From NCBI GenBank assembly GCA_947579605.1, contig OX388314.1, positions 26,298,000-26,361,999 of the forward strand: a DNA stretch of 64,000 bases, in the 5' to 3' direction. The position numbers and the translations under genes were made by a program. Positions 46,500-58,700 of this stretch are shown here, one piece after another. How positions within the stretch are numbered: the first letter of the stretch is position 1; each line of letters starts with the position of its first letter. The notes beneath the pieces were generated by a model. It had not been told where the DNA came from. It searched no databases and was given only the letters and a program-made list of their open reading frames with translations. The DNA comes from Athripsodes cinereus. Its lineage: Eukaryota > Arthropoda > Insecta > Trichoptera > Leptoceridae.

Positions 46500-48800
46500 A
46501 ATATCTCATATCTCATTTATTAAACAAAACAATATTTGATTCTACATTTTGAACACAATATAAGATTAACAATAAAATTTAAAAATAACATTAAATAACA
46601 AAAACCATAAAATATTAAAATAAATTTATGTATATTCAAAATGTAGAACCCCAACATTATTCGAGTTGATTCTTCCATGATGTTCTATGAAATAGTACAA
46701 TCATGGGAGATCACTTACAGAGCTACAGGGACAAAAACCTTCTTACTATCCTGGTGGACGATAGAAGTACGGCCTTCTGCATGCTGTATTTGAGCCTGTC
46801 ATCTACTCCCAGTTTTCTGAGATTGTTTGACAGACTCTTAGGTATTAAACCATTCACAGACAACACTATAGGCACGATGATTGTGGTAGGTGTTCTCCAC
46901 TCCGTGAGCTCTCCATTTCGTGAGCAAGATCAAGATATTTTATTATCTTATCTTGCTCAGCTATATTTAAATTTTCATCGTGCGGTATAGTGATGTCTAT
47001 GATGTATGTTTTACGGCATCTGCGATCAACCAACACAATATCTGGTCGATTAGCTAGAATAGTTCGATCAGTTTGTATTGGTCGATCCCAGTAGAGTTTA
47101 GTGTCATTTTTTTCAAGTACCGATACTGGACAATAATTATAGTATGGTAATTTTGATTCCAGTTCAATTAATTTAAATTTCAAAGCTAAATTTTGATGTA
47201 ATATTTTTGCTACTTGATCATGTCTTTTCAAATAGTCTGTTCCGGAAAGAAGAGAACATCCAGACAAAATATGTCTTAATGTCTCTCCCTCTTGATAACA
47301 GGCTCTGCATCTATCCGAAATATTTTGTTTCATTATAAATTTAGAATAATTGTTTGTGACTATTACTTGGTCTTGAATGGCACAAACAAATCCTTCGGTT
47401 TTGCCAAAAAGATCTCCAAATCTCAACCAATGGACCGAATCCACAGTATCAACATTCTGAGATGTTAACACTTCATAGAATCGACCATGGAGAGACTTGG
47501 ATTTCCATATGTCCATTCTATCGTCACTATTCAATATCGGTAGTGAGACACTAGAGTTCGATAAACACAACGGTGAATAACCCTGATCACAAGATATTAT
47601 ATCATCATACCCATCTTTGTTCCTAGAATTTTGAAAAAAAGTTTTTAAAGATTGAATTTCCTGATTGTGTAAATTTTTAATATTCAATAAGCCTCTTCCT
47701 CCCAATTTCCTTGGGAGGTAGAGTCTCATTATAGATGATCTTGGATGATGTATACGATACCTTGTCATCATGGTTCTGAACTTTCTGTCGATGACATCCA
47801 GCTCCGTCTGGTTCCATTTGAGTATCCCAAATGTATACAATAATAAAGGAATTGCCCATGTATTAACTGCCCTAATTTTATTGTGTCCCGAAAGATATGT
47901 ATTTAAAACTTTTTTGCATCTGATAAGAAATTTTTTCTTAATATCATTTTTTAATATTTTATGATCTAAACATAATAATTCATTTAGGCCCAAATATTTA
48001 TAATGATCATCTAAATTTAACACTCTAATATTTATTTCATCTCTTTCAACATTTGGTGCTTGTGTAATTTTTCCTTTATTTACATTTAAAATTGCACATT
48101 TATCAAGACCAAATTCCATTTTAATAGTTTCAGTGAAAAATTTTGTTACTGACAGTAATCTATTTAAATTAGTATGATTTGGTGCATATAATTTAATGTC
48201 ATCCATATAAAACAAATGAGAAACTTTGCTTCCACCTCTCTTTAACTGATATCCAATATTTGTATTTTTCAAAAGTGTACTTAATGGGTTTAGTGCTAAA
48301 CAAAACCAGAACGGACTCAGACTGTCACCCTGGAAAATTCCATGATTTATGTCTATCGAATCACAAACGTACCCTCCCGATGGCATTGTTACATTAATTT
48401 TTGTTTTCCAATTTGCCATACAATTTTTTAAGAAATTTATTATTTTTATTTCAATTTTGTAGATTTCTAATATCTTGATAAGCCACGAATGAGGAACTGA
48501 ATCAAAAGCTTTTTTATAATCTATCCATGCCATCGAAATGTTACGCCTGTTATGTCTCACTTGTTCACATATGACACTATTAATCAGAAGCAATTCTTTG
48601 GTGCCACGAGATCCTCTCGCACAACCATTTTGTCTTACCGATAAAATGTTATTTTGATTGATGAACAATTTTATTTTATTTGACAAAATGGATGTCAAAA
48701 GTTTATAAATAGTTGGTAAACATGTTATCGGTCGAAAATCTTCTGGAAGTGTTGCGTTATTTTTTTTAATTATTATTATGATTCCCGATAGCTGTAATAT
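46500..48800 (-). mobile_element. RLE-type non-LTR retrotransposon (R4/Dong-like), 5'-truncated
   Basis: The minus-strand frame, open from about 48800 to a stop at 46866 (610 codons from its first ATG at 48698), begins within the reverse transcriptase (DFRPITCLPTIYKLL). It contains AWIDYKKAFDSVPH, HGIFQGDSLSPF and catalytic YMDD, a CCHC knuckle CRACYQEGETLRHILSGC, and a restriction-like endonuclease block RPDIVLVDRRCRKTYIID. The single-ORF RT then knuckle then endonuclease order is that of R2/R4/Dong-group elements. The N-terminal DNA-binding part is missing. The 3' UTR runs to about 46500, ending GATATGAGAT. Its tail recurs at 13467-13880. Confidence 0.9.
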
Positions 48801-48904
48801 ATTAAATTACAAATAAAAATAATCAACTTGTATAATCAATGCTTTTTGTAAGGCTGGTCATTAATGATTAAAAAATTATCAACTTAATGTACATTGGATT
48901 AGTT

Positions 48905-49026
48905 GGAAGAGATCGCGCCTTTGTGATAAACTCGCCCTCTGTATATTGATTTTATCTAACTTGTATGTTTACCTTTTATGTAATTGTTTGTAAATAATGT
49001 ACAGTAAAGTTTAAATAAATAAATAA
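48905..49026 (+). repeat. Non-LTR retrotransposon 3' tail
   Basis: TGGAAGAGATCGCGCCTTTG, CTCGCCCTCTGTATATTG, and then TTTACCTTTTATGTAATTG ending (AAAT)n. The style matches conserved 3' ends of lepidopteran non-LTR elements, from memory. Confidence 0.7.
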
Positions 49027-49209
49027 ACATCAGTTAAATTTTGAATAATAAAGAATCAAAGTGAAAGATCATAAGAAAAGTATATGTCCAAAATGAACGC
49101 AACATGGCTGAAGAAGAAGAAAATTGTGATGGTGTTTCAAGTTGACCAATTTTTAAAATTGAATGTCAATTTCCATTAAAAAATGCTTTTATTTGGTATG
49201 TTAGCCCAA

Positions 49210-49342
49210 GGATAGGCGAGTTTAGCGCCTTTGTGATAAACTCGCCCTCTCTATATTAATTTATCTAACTTGAATGTTTACCTTTTATGTAATTGCTTTC
49301 AATCAATATAAGTAAAGAATGAATAAATAAATAAATAAATTA
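49210..49342 (+). repeat. Second copy of the same retrotransposon tail
   Basis: GCGCCTTTGTGATAAACTCG and CTAACTTGAATGTTTACC, ending (TAAA)n, about 85-90 percent similar by eye to 48905-49026. The 96-bp minisatellite unit at 1731-2507 is homologous to the inverse of this tail. Confidence 0.75.
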
Positions 49343-49668
49343 TTTCAAAATGTTGGTACCATTATGTGAAATCACCTTTTTTCATCTCTATGTAATTAAC
49401 AAAGTAAACTTTCTCATTAACAGATTAATTATTAATGATACAAAACATTTGATTAACAGTGTCCTGCTCTGTTTGTTTTTTTTTCATATACATACATATC
49501 TACAACCATTTCAGCTTTAATAATGCGATTTTTTTAATACATCAAAATCATATTAAATTAATTAGCTTTTAATATCTTTTTTTAAACAAAATTGTATTAT
49601 TATCTCGAACTGTCATCTATTTTCTTAATGTCCATTTGTTAGATTAAAAAAACACAAAGTGATATTAA

Positions 49669-49676
49669 TATAAATT
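49669..49676 (+). promoter_or_regulatory. LIP-E TATA box
   Basis: TATAAATT lies 47 bp before the start codon, the same spacing as in LIP-A and LIP-B. The aligned LIP-D promoter lacks eight bases here (ATATAAAT), leaving no TATA. Confidence 0.6.
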
Positions 49677-49715
49677 CAAAATGGTTATTGTATTGTGAGT
49701 ATTGTCAACACTGAA

Positions 49716-52634
49716 ATGTTTCTATTCGACTGGTTTGCAGTGATTATAGTGTGGAGTACTGGCGTTACAGCTATAGGAAGTTCTCCACACGGAGTGGAGG
49801 CTTTGGAAACATTGACTCAAGAATATGGACCATTCTCTAATGACATCATTGAAGATGCTAAGTTAGATGTTGTAAGTACACAACTTCAATTCAAATACAT
49901 CTCCAAACATTTTGTAATAGCTTAAATGCAACACCAATAATTTATGAATGTTGTAAGTTAACTATACTGACATTCATTGTAAACAAACTTTAGATAACTT
50001 CATCGGTGGATTATGACTAAAAGAATTTAAAATTCGTCTCAGCATTTCACAAGTAAAACATTATGGATACCATCCCCATAGATGATATTCCACAAATCTA
50101 GGAATAAACTTGTAAATCTGTTTTGTTATTAGATGGGTCTTTTGAGTAAATATGGCTACAATGCTAAAGCTTACAAAGTGGAGACAGCTGATGGATATCT
50201 GCTGACGATGCACAGAATAATTGGCAAGAAAGAAGAAGCTAATACCAAAGACAAACCAGTAGCTTTTGTAATGCATGGTCTAACTGCTTCTTCTGCTGAC
50301 TGGATTCTCACTGGTCCTCAAAATGACGCCTTTGGTGAATATCATTTCATTTCATGTCCATAGAGAATATTTTAGAAATTAGAGATGAAATATTTATTTG
50401 ATAATAGATATTTTGTAACTATCTAATATCTGGTCGAATACCGGACATAATATCATGAAATGATACTTATTTATTGATCAACATCAGCTGCAGTAGGAAG
50501 AATCTATGATTCTTTGTTGAAATATTTTCATTTACTAATTCATTCTTTACTGTACAATGATTACAAACAAACTTTTGTGGAAATAGATTCATATTGAATA
50601 CAAACTAATCCGCAACTATCTATTTTGAGGCATAATAATTATTGTCACTATTTTTATTATATCTAGGATATGTTTTGAGCAATGAAGGCTATGACGTGTG
50701 GTTGGGCAATGCTCGCGGGAATTATTATTCCCGTAAACACATAACACTGAGTCCTGATCAATCCGCATTCTGGAAGTTTACTTTTCATGAAATTGGTTAC
50801 TACGATGTTGCTGCTATGATTGATTACACACTAAATGTGACCGGACAGGATAAGTTGCATTACATAGGCCACTCGCAAGGTTGTTCAGCCTTCTTTGCTC
50901 TGATGTCTGAGAAACCCGAGTATAACAATAAAATTAAAATGATGGTAGCTTTAGCTCCAGCAGTATTTATATCTCACATGAAGAATCCTCTTGTTAGAAT
51001 TTATATACCGAGATTTTATAGACACAATGTAAGTTTTATTTGTATTTTACATATTTTTTTTAATTTACAGAATCACTATATATTTATATATAATCCCGTG
51101 GAGCACCCGGTAAAGAATTGGTCTCCCACTCTTCTCCATAAGTTTTCGAGTGTCCTGTAAAAGGCAGGTGTTCGAAAAAATAAGACATTTTACATCTCAA
51201 ATTCGGCGATGAGGTTTGCCACCCATCCTGAATGTCTTAATTTTATATTGGCACGGAGAAGACAGCTTGCATGTTTTATATGCAGCTGGTCTGCTGGCTA
51301 CCCCACTTGTGGGATACGCCGTGATGGTATAGTATAGTAGTAGCTATATATTTCTCATTAAATAAAATAACCTAGTGAAACGAAACATTGAATTATGGAT
51401 TTACAATATATCAATACATAATTCTAAACAGCTGTCGACGTAGTAAGATGTCATAAGACATTTCTCTCAAATATATATATATTTTTCAATGGTGCATAAT
51501 ATTTTAAATAAATATAAACTTGTGTTTTTGTTAACAATTTTTCAAGTTGATATGAAGTGTAGTGAGTACAATATTGATTTGCAACAGTAGTTTTGCAAGG
51601 TATAATATTTTAAAGTATGAATAAATAGCAAAATTTTGGTAAGTTGATTATATTTTCATTTTAAAGAGTAAACAATTAACTAAATAGTAATATTTGTATG
51701 TAAATTTCAGACTGTGAACCACATAAATGTTGACAGAGAAGTTGGTAAATCAGGAAAACTGAAGGAAATAGCTGGACAGTTTTTATGTTCCGATGGTTCC
51801 AAATTCCAGCCATTATGCGTTAATATCATATTTATTCTTGGCGGATTCAACAAAGAATTGTTTAACACGGTAAGTACCAATCAAAGGAGGAAATTACGTT
51901 CTTCAAACATCAATCTATGATTGTCTTAATCATCATCTCCAATAAATAGGGTAGCCATTAAGCTATCTGCACGTGATCAGTCATCCTTTCTGAGCCAATA
52001 AAAATTCGACATACAGAATGGTAGCATACCTCATCGCTGAGTTGAGATATTAAATGCCTTATTTGTGACCTTTTAAGAATACCTGCCTTTTGCAGGACAT
52101 TCAAAAACTAATTTAAAAATTGGAAGACCTATTTTTCTGGGAACTCTATTATTAGAGAATCATAAAAATGTTCAAATCTATAAGTGAATTTATTTTGTTT
52201 GATAAGTATTGAAAGGTGATATTATGTTTCAAACTATTTTTTATTCTTTCCAGACCCTCACACCAATCATGCTTGGCCATACTCCTGCTGGTGCTTCCGT
52301 TAGACAATTTGCTCACTTTGCACAAATGTACACTTCAGGAAGATATAGAAAATATGATTTAGGAAAAACTGAAAACCTAAAAATATATTCTCAAAGGGTT
52401 CCTCCAGATTATAAGTTAGAGTTAGTTACATCACCAGTGGCACTATATTACGGAGATAATGATTGGCTGGTAGACCCTATAGATGTGAATCATCTTTATC
52501 AGAAATTGAGTAATCCAATTAAATTGTACAGAGTTCCTCATCCTAAATTCACTCATATAGACTTTCTGTGGGCCATTGGTGCCAAATCCTTGTTGTACGA
52601 TAATGTTATTGAAGTTATGAAGAAATACAAATGA
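49716..52634 (+). CDS. LIP-E: secreted acid/neutral lipase, 419 aa, five exons
   Basis: Twin of LIP-D. Exons: 49716-49871, 50133-50334, 50667-51028, 51711-51869, 52254-52634. Signal peptide [58 protein letters not shown]. All catalytic positions are kept. Intron 3 has a plus copy of the dispersed SINE (51097-51340) that LIP-D lacks, while intron 4 shares the minus copy with LIP-D. The final exon is almost identical to that of LIP-D, with differences concentrated in its first third ([12 protein letters not shown] against [12 protein letters not shown]). In place of the AATAAA of LIP-D, the aligned 3' flank has AATGAA. Confidence 0.95.
51097..51340 (+). repeat. Dispersed SINE-like repeat, best full-length copy
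   Basis: GTGGAGCACCCGG...CCTGTAAAAGGCAGGTGTTCG...GCCACCCATCCTGAATGTCTTA...CTGGCTACCCCACTTGTGGG, ending GATGGTATAGTATAGTAGTAG. The (TATAG)n tail is SINE-like. Confidence 0.8.
51948..52110 (-). repeat. Dispersed SINE-like repeat in LIP-E intron 4
   Basis: Inverted copy at the same site as 43552-43712 in LIP-D. Confidence 0.75.
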
Positions 52635-52639
52635 AAATA

Positions 52640-53190
52640 TTAAAGCTAATAATATACATAATGCTGTGAAACAAATGAAATCTATTTATTTGTGTAGAAT
52701 GAATACACTCGTTTTCCTATAAATCAAAATGCATATTTATTTCTGTATAACTAGCCATGTCTAGTATTAGAATTAGATTACCCCTGATTAAACCAAAACT
52801 TAACTCATAAAACAAATTATATATTGGTGCACCTGAATGCACCAAAAACTAATGACAGCTGAGAATAATTTTTAAATGAATTTTGAATCTAATCTTTCTC
52901 ATAAACTTAATTATTGATACTACACTGATTGTCTCCATTGAATTATGATAATATTGTTATTTTATTCTCTGAACTATTGTATCTTTATAAATATGAATAC
53001 GCACAATATAAAATTATTAAAATGTTTTGTATTTGAAACAATGATTGATAAGTAGGATTAAATTCAAAGTAATTTAAATGTGAACCAGATAAATGGAGAT
53101 TATAGTATTGTGCGCCTAAAACTAATAATCGGATTTGATAGTGTCCTATAAACAAATTGTAACAGTAAATTTAAGATAGTGCGAAGTAAT
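52640..53190. other. Intergenic DNA after LIP-E
   Basis: AT-rich, no recognised gene. Confidence 0.5.
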
Positions 53191-53195
53191 AATAA

Positions 53196-53720
53196 TAAAC
53201 TTTATTATAATAGACCCGATTCAGTATTACATGATAAACCTAATAAAATAACGTACCTAATAGACATCACTGTCCCAAATACACATAATATACAAACAAC
53301 CGTCGCAGAAAAAAATCGTAAATATACAGAACTAGCAGGAGAAATATAAAATATTTGGCATTCTAGGTCAGTTTATATAATACCTTTAGTCATGTCAGCT
53401 ACAGGGATAACTCCGAAATCTTTGATAAATAATTTATAAAAATTAGATTTACCGGTTGATTTGTACATAAAAATTCGGAACTCTATTATAAGAAACACTT
53501 GTATTATTGTAAAAAAGTTTTTGAACACAGATATTTCAGGCACAATGCTGGTATTTTGAACCCGCGTTTTGAGCCTAATTCTTGGATATCTTGTATATCT
53601 GGATAGGTGAATTTTTCCTGGCATTAGACTGTTAAGTTTTTGTGTAACCATGACTGATCATATGAAGACTTATCTGGTTGTATAATGCTGAGAAATGTGG
53701 ATGGCAATTCTGCCACTGCG
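53196..53720 (+). pseudogene. Degraded RLE-type retrotransposon C-terminus and 3' UTR
   Basis: Reads NKLYYNRPDSVLHDKPNKI, then TYLIDITVPNTHNIQTTVAE, the PD...D catalytic arrangement of restriction-like endonucleases. It then runs IWHSRSVYIIPLVMSATGITP with in-frame TAA stops at about 53347 and 53434. It is a different family from 46500-48800. Its 3' UTR piece at 53644-53720 is repeated at 13890-13975. Confidence 0.8.
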
Positions 53721-53894
53721 TAAAGAAAAATATTTGTATAAAAATAATAAGATTACAACAAGGTATAAACGAAAAATTTTGTACAATGGGCGAGTTTATC
53801 GATGGGACGCAATATCTTCCAACTAACCCAATAAAATAAAAATATGCACATTGGAATATATTTGGAAATAGATCATTTTGATACAGAAATATGG

Positions 53895-54110
53895 AGTATG
53901 ATGGAGTCCTCAGCAAAGGATAGATCACCTACTCTTCTCTGTACATTTTTAAGTATCCTGTAATAGACAAGTGTTTGCAAAACATAATATGTAAAATCTG
54001 CAACTTAGCTTTAATAGCAACCCATCCTTGAATGTCTTAATTTTTTATTAACACGAAGACGACAACTTGCATGTTTATTACATATAAATTAATCTGATGA
54101 GATATCACGT
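53895..54110 (+). repeat. Dispersed SINE-like repeat, diverged copy
   Basis: TGGAGTCCTCAGC...TATCCTGTAATAGACAAGTGTTTGC...CAACCCATCCTTGAATGTCTTA...GCATGTTTATTACAT. An older member of the family at 51097. Confidence 0.65.
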
Positions 54111-54304
54111 ATTTGATATAGTATGTATAACAACAATAAATGAGATATATCGTAAATGGCATATCATCGTTGCATATTCAAAAAGAGGTATGTGCAAACA
54201 TTTTTATATAAATATACCTACTCTTTAAAAACTGTTCATTAGGGCATTAAAATTGTAGTTTGGACTTTTTATTGGCACGTGATATTATTCTTTAAGTATT
54301 GAAT

Positions 54305-54660
54305 TTTAATTTATTTATTTATTCAACCAAACTTACGGCTTATGCCATTTACAAATATCAAAAAAAAGAATATTTGATACTAAGAATCACATCAAAAACT
54401 CGAACTTGTATGTTTCACATTAATTTGATACATGTTAATTTATTTACACACAATCATACACCAAAAGGCACAACATAAAGATTATACAACATAACAACGA
54501 AAATATTACATAGTCAATGTTGGGCCCTATTACAGACATAAATGAAGTATTACTTGAACCACCCACTACCTAGCCCACGCCCACCCCAGAACTCCTGAAG
54601 CATCCAACGAACTCCCAGAACCTGAGAGCTATTGTATGTACTTTTTTACATGCAATGCAC
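54305..54660 (-). repeat. Probable non-LTR retrotransposon 3' tail
   Basis: On the minus strand it ends GGCATAAGCCGTAAGTTTGG followed by TTGAATAAATAAATAAATT, a polyA-like simple tail. The 5' limit is uncertain and no coding was recognised. Confidence 0.4.
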
Positions 54661-55738
54661 AGAATATATAATACATGATAACATTAATTCTCAAAACTGA
54701 GTCATTGTAGAAACAAAACAGGTGTTTGCAACACCTGCTAAATCACAATGTAAATTAAATCTAGATAAATCAGTTAAATGCTTAGATTGAAAATTCAGAT
54801 AATAAATGTTACTAATGTTATCATTGCATCTTTTATATCTCTACTCAACAAAGTATTGCACTGTTACAACAAAATGTATCTCATCTTATTTGCAGAATAA
54901 ATAAATAGCAAATAAAATCAAATATACAAAATTTCACCTACTGAATGTTAAGTTTTTTAGAACAAAAACTAAAATGTTAAGAATGGGTGGTAAACCTTAT
55001 TGTTGAATTAATATAACATGAATAGTTATATTAACAAACAATTCACACAGATCGAGCTTGTCCCAAACTAGATATGAATCTTATATTATGGGTACTAATG
55101 CAACAATACACATAATATATACAAACACATAATATGCACTAAACACATATCGCTACCTTAATGCAGAACTAGTATATGTGTTTTAGGGTGATTTTTCAAG
55201 AGCAGTTTAATGCTTTGTTTTTGTAATAAAAAAATAATATATAAAATACCTAAAGCAAATTTTGACAAGCATTATTATTTAGGAATCTAATTAATCTCAT
55301 TCATTAATTTATCTCGGATCTATTATTATCATTTCTTATTTCTTAATACTCAACTCAGTTTGATCAAAATTTTAACGTAAGCTAGTTCTGCATAAAGGTA
55401 GCATTATACATACAATACACAGACCCAGGACAATTTGAAAAAGGTCATTCTTCATTTTGCCCTGGTCGGGAATCAAACCGGGAACATCGTGATTCAAAGG
55501 CAAGAGCATTACATCCATTCCACACCGGTTGCCGAATTAATTATTAGGTACCAGATATACCTACCAAATACTAGAATAAACATATTTATTAATATATAAT
55601 CACTATCGCTATCTATTAATTATTAGAAAATAATATTAACATAAAGGCAATTTACTTTGTAACTATTTTATCTTAATCCATCCTATCATTTGATATAAAA
55701 AAATTAGAATATGGCTACTACCTGCAGTGGCACCTAAG
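54661..55738. other. Intergenic DNA upstream of LIP-F
   Basis: A minus-strand tRNA-like SINE lies at about 55459-55533 (box B GGTTTGATTCCCGACC). No TATA box of the LIP-A type was found before LIP-F. Confidence 0.45.
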
Positions 55739-58700
55739 ATGTCACAACGATTAGCATTACTGGTATTATTAGTTGTGGGCTGTGCTGCTGTTTTAGCTGG
55801 GAAATCTCCACACGGAGATGAAATATTGGCTAGATTTCCTGGCATCAAGGATGATATATCGGAAGATGCCAGACTAGATATAGTAAGTAAGATAAATCAA
55901 TACATTTGGTTACTTTAAGTTGTACAATTGAGACACTATTGACAAGATGCATGTTGTTAATTTATCAGAAAATTTTATCTTATTGAGATAATGAAATGTG
56001 TTTTTCATTTTATTCTCAAGATGGCTTTACACAACATTCGCACTATCCACGTGTACTTCAAGTGGTACGTATGTCAGATGATTCATTCAGCTCCGTTTAA
56101 TAGAGCATCCATCTCAAGATCTTTTATTTAGGGATATTTGACACATTCTGGATACACAATTTATTAAATTTTCAGCTAGATTCTATTTTTTGTAAATAAA
56201 TATATTAACAGGACTTCACAGCCAGAATTTAATTTGAAATCGTTCGACTATATGCAAAAAATTGCCTAAAAACAGGTGTTTACTCCAAATTTTAACTTTT
56301 AAACTACGTACGAACCAATAAACTACGAAGCATTAAAAAAATACTGTCTCTCTTTTTGCGGTAAGTGAAAAGGGAGATAAAGAAATGAAGTATATTTCAC
56401 TCATTATCTATACACCACTTGGTCACTAACACACGTAAATATAGTTAATATTATGTCCGAAAAACTACGAACATTAAAAAATCACTGTCTCTCTTTTTGC
56501 GGTAAGTGAAAAAGGAGATAAAAAATGCGACGTACGTGATGTATATTTCACTCATTATCTATGACACCAAATGACACAAAAATCATTGCGTACAAAGACA
56601 TAATTTTTAACAAGATTGTGCACTCCATTGAAAAAACGGCATGTATAATGCAATTGATGCACCAGAGGTCAACAAGGCCCACCTGCGAGAGAGCATTCAT
56701 GCCCCAAGAGTTATAAATAGGCCTACATATACCTATACATGAATATAGCAAACACGTAGGTAGGTAGACTATTATTATTTTTGCTGGATAGTGGTAGGTG
56801 TTTACTTAATTGGCGTTCCCTTCTCTCTGCTTACTCCACATGGGATGTGGCGTGAGGGTATAGATAGATTCATCAAATCATTGGTCATAAAAAAGCTTAT
56901 TAGCTTTACATGTCTACCTTGTTGTATGTACATATATGTGGGCGTATAAGTGGGTATATTTCCAATAAAGTACTCAAATACTTTTTTTTTAATAATACTC
57001 AGTTTTATTCTGCAACAATTATATAATTTATATTATACACCTTAAAAAGTACACGTAAAGTAGGTATATTTGAGTTTATCCATAATTTGTTGCACCATTC
57101 TGCATTGAGTTGACCATAATTTATTCTTTCTTCTGGGACGTCAAATTAAGTGACAATGATGGCTGCCTTAAGAAACGGCGACTGTGGCACCAGTGCTGCA
57201 AAAGTATAAAAGAATATTTAATATGTTTTTCCCTTGTTTATTATTTTTGACTCCACCATTAAATTGCAAACAACAAAAAGGCCGGGATTTGGAGAGAATG
57301 ATTCATGCATCTTTAGTATCACAAAAAAAGATTTGAGTCATCATAATCCAAGGATAAATTTACAATCTGTCCATATATTTGCAGAGTATTTTTTCATCAT
57401 CGAAATAAAACAAAATTATAGCAATAAAGTGATTTAATGTGTAATCGTGTCTTATGGCCGGTTTCAATAACCTATCTATCCGTGACTATCGATTGAAATG
57501 TATGATTCAAAATATAGAACACAATAGATTTCAATCGACAGGAGCGGATAGATAGATTATTGAAACCGGCCAATAATGCACAGTCTTATTAAAGTACAAT
57601 GTCTTTGTGCTAAAATTTCACGTGGAAATGGAATGTCAAAATATAAATATTATATGTTTCCATAGTAACCATACATGCAAAGTGGTTTCTGCAAATATGT
57701 AAATATATAATATGCATATTTAGAAAACTTCGAATACTCATAATAATCTAAAAATCAAATGCATGCTGAGATATATTTTTACATTAAACCATTTTCTCAC
57801 TATTGATTCACAAACTAATTTTATATTATTACTTATTACATTTATGGAATACTTAAATCATTCGCAAACTAGTGAATAGCATCATGAATAAATACATAAA
57901 ATAAAATAATAATAATTGTACCAAAGCTTGTTTTAAAACATACATATGTATCCGAGATTCAAACATGTTGCGTGTATTCATATATCAGCTTATTTGAAAT
58001 AGTAACATGAAAATAAGATAATACGTGCTGATTTTACTATATACCTAAATATCAGGATATCAGTTAAGAACTATGTACTTACATTTGCAAATGATAATTC
58101 AAGTCTTAGTAATTCTCCATCACCGTTTTAATGTCACTAATCATCTAATCATCTGATAATCTGGAAAGTATAAAACATAAAGAATTTATTAATTTATTCT
58201 ATCAGAAACATTGTTTGCTTACTCACGCGTATTAAAATATTTTATTTTTAATAATTACTTTAGGAAAGGTTACGTTACAAAAAAAAATATGTCAAAAACA
58301 ATATAATATAAATCAACCATTATAATATACTCACTCATTTTGATCATGTGAATAATATGTAGCTAATTTATTTTTTCTTAACATTCGTAATGACTCTTTC
58401 GTCATTTTAAATAATGAAAAAATTAAAATAAAACTATAAATCAGTGTATTTAGTATATTTCTGATTTAATACTAATACTCACAAAAATAATAAAATGTTG
58501 CTATGACAACAATATTGACATCGGTGAATGTCATTCTGAGGAGTTCATACACAAAGTTACCTACATCAACTCTAGAACATTGAAACTAAGAAAACAGCAT
58601 ACCTAAATAAATTTGGTGAATTCTTTGCAGAGTAGGTACCGGCAGCAATTTAGATCCCTGATACCGGATATATTTCTATGTATTTGTATTATTTTATCAT

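Noticed and set aside
53373..53651. 92-codon minus-strand frame
   Set aside because: It is antisense to a degraded plus-strand RLE endonuclease pseudogene with clear family motifs.
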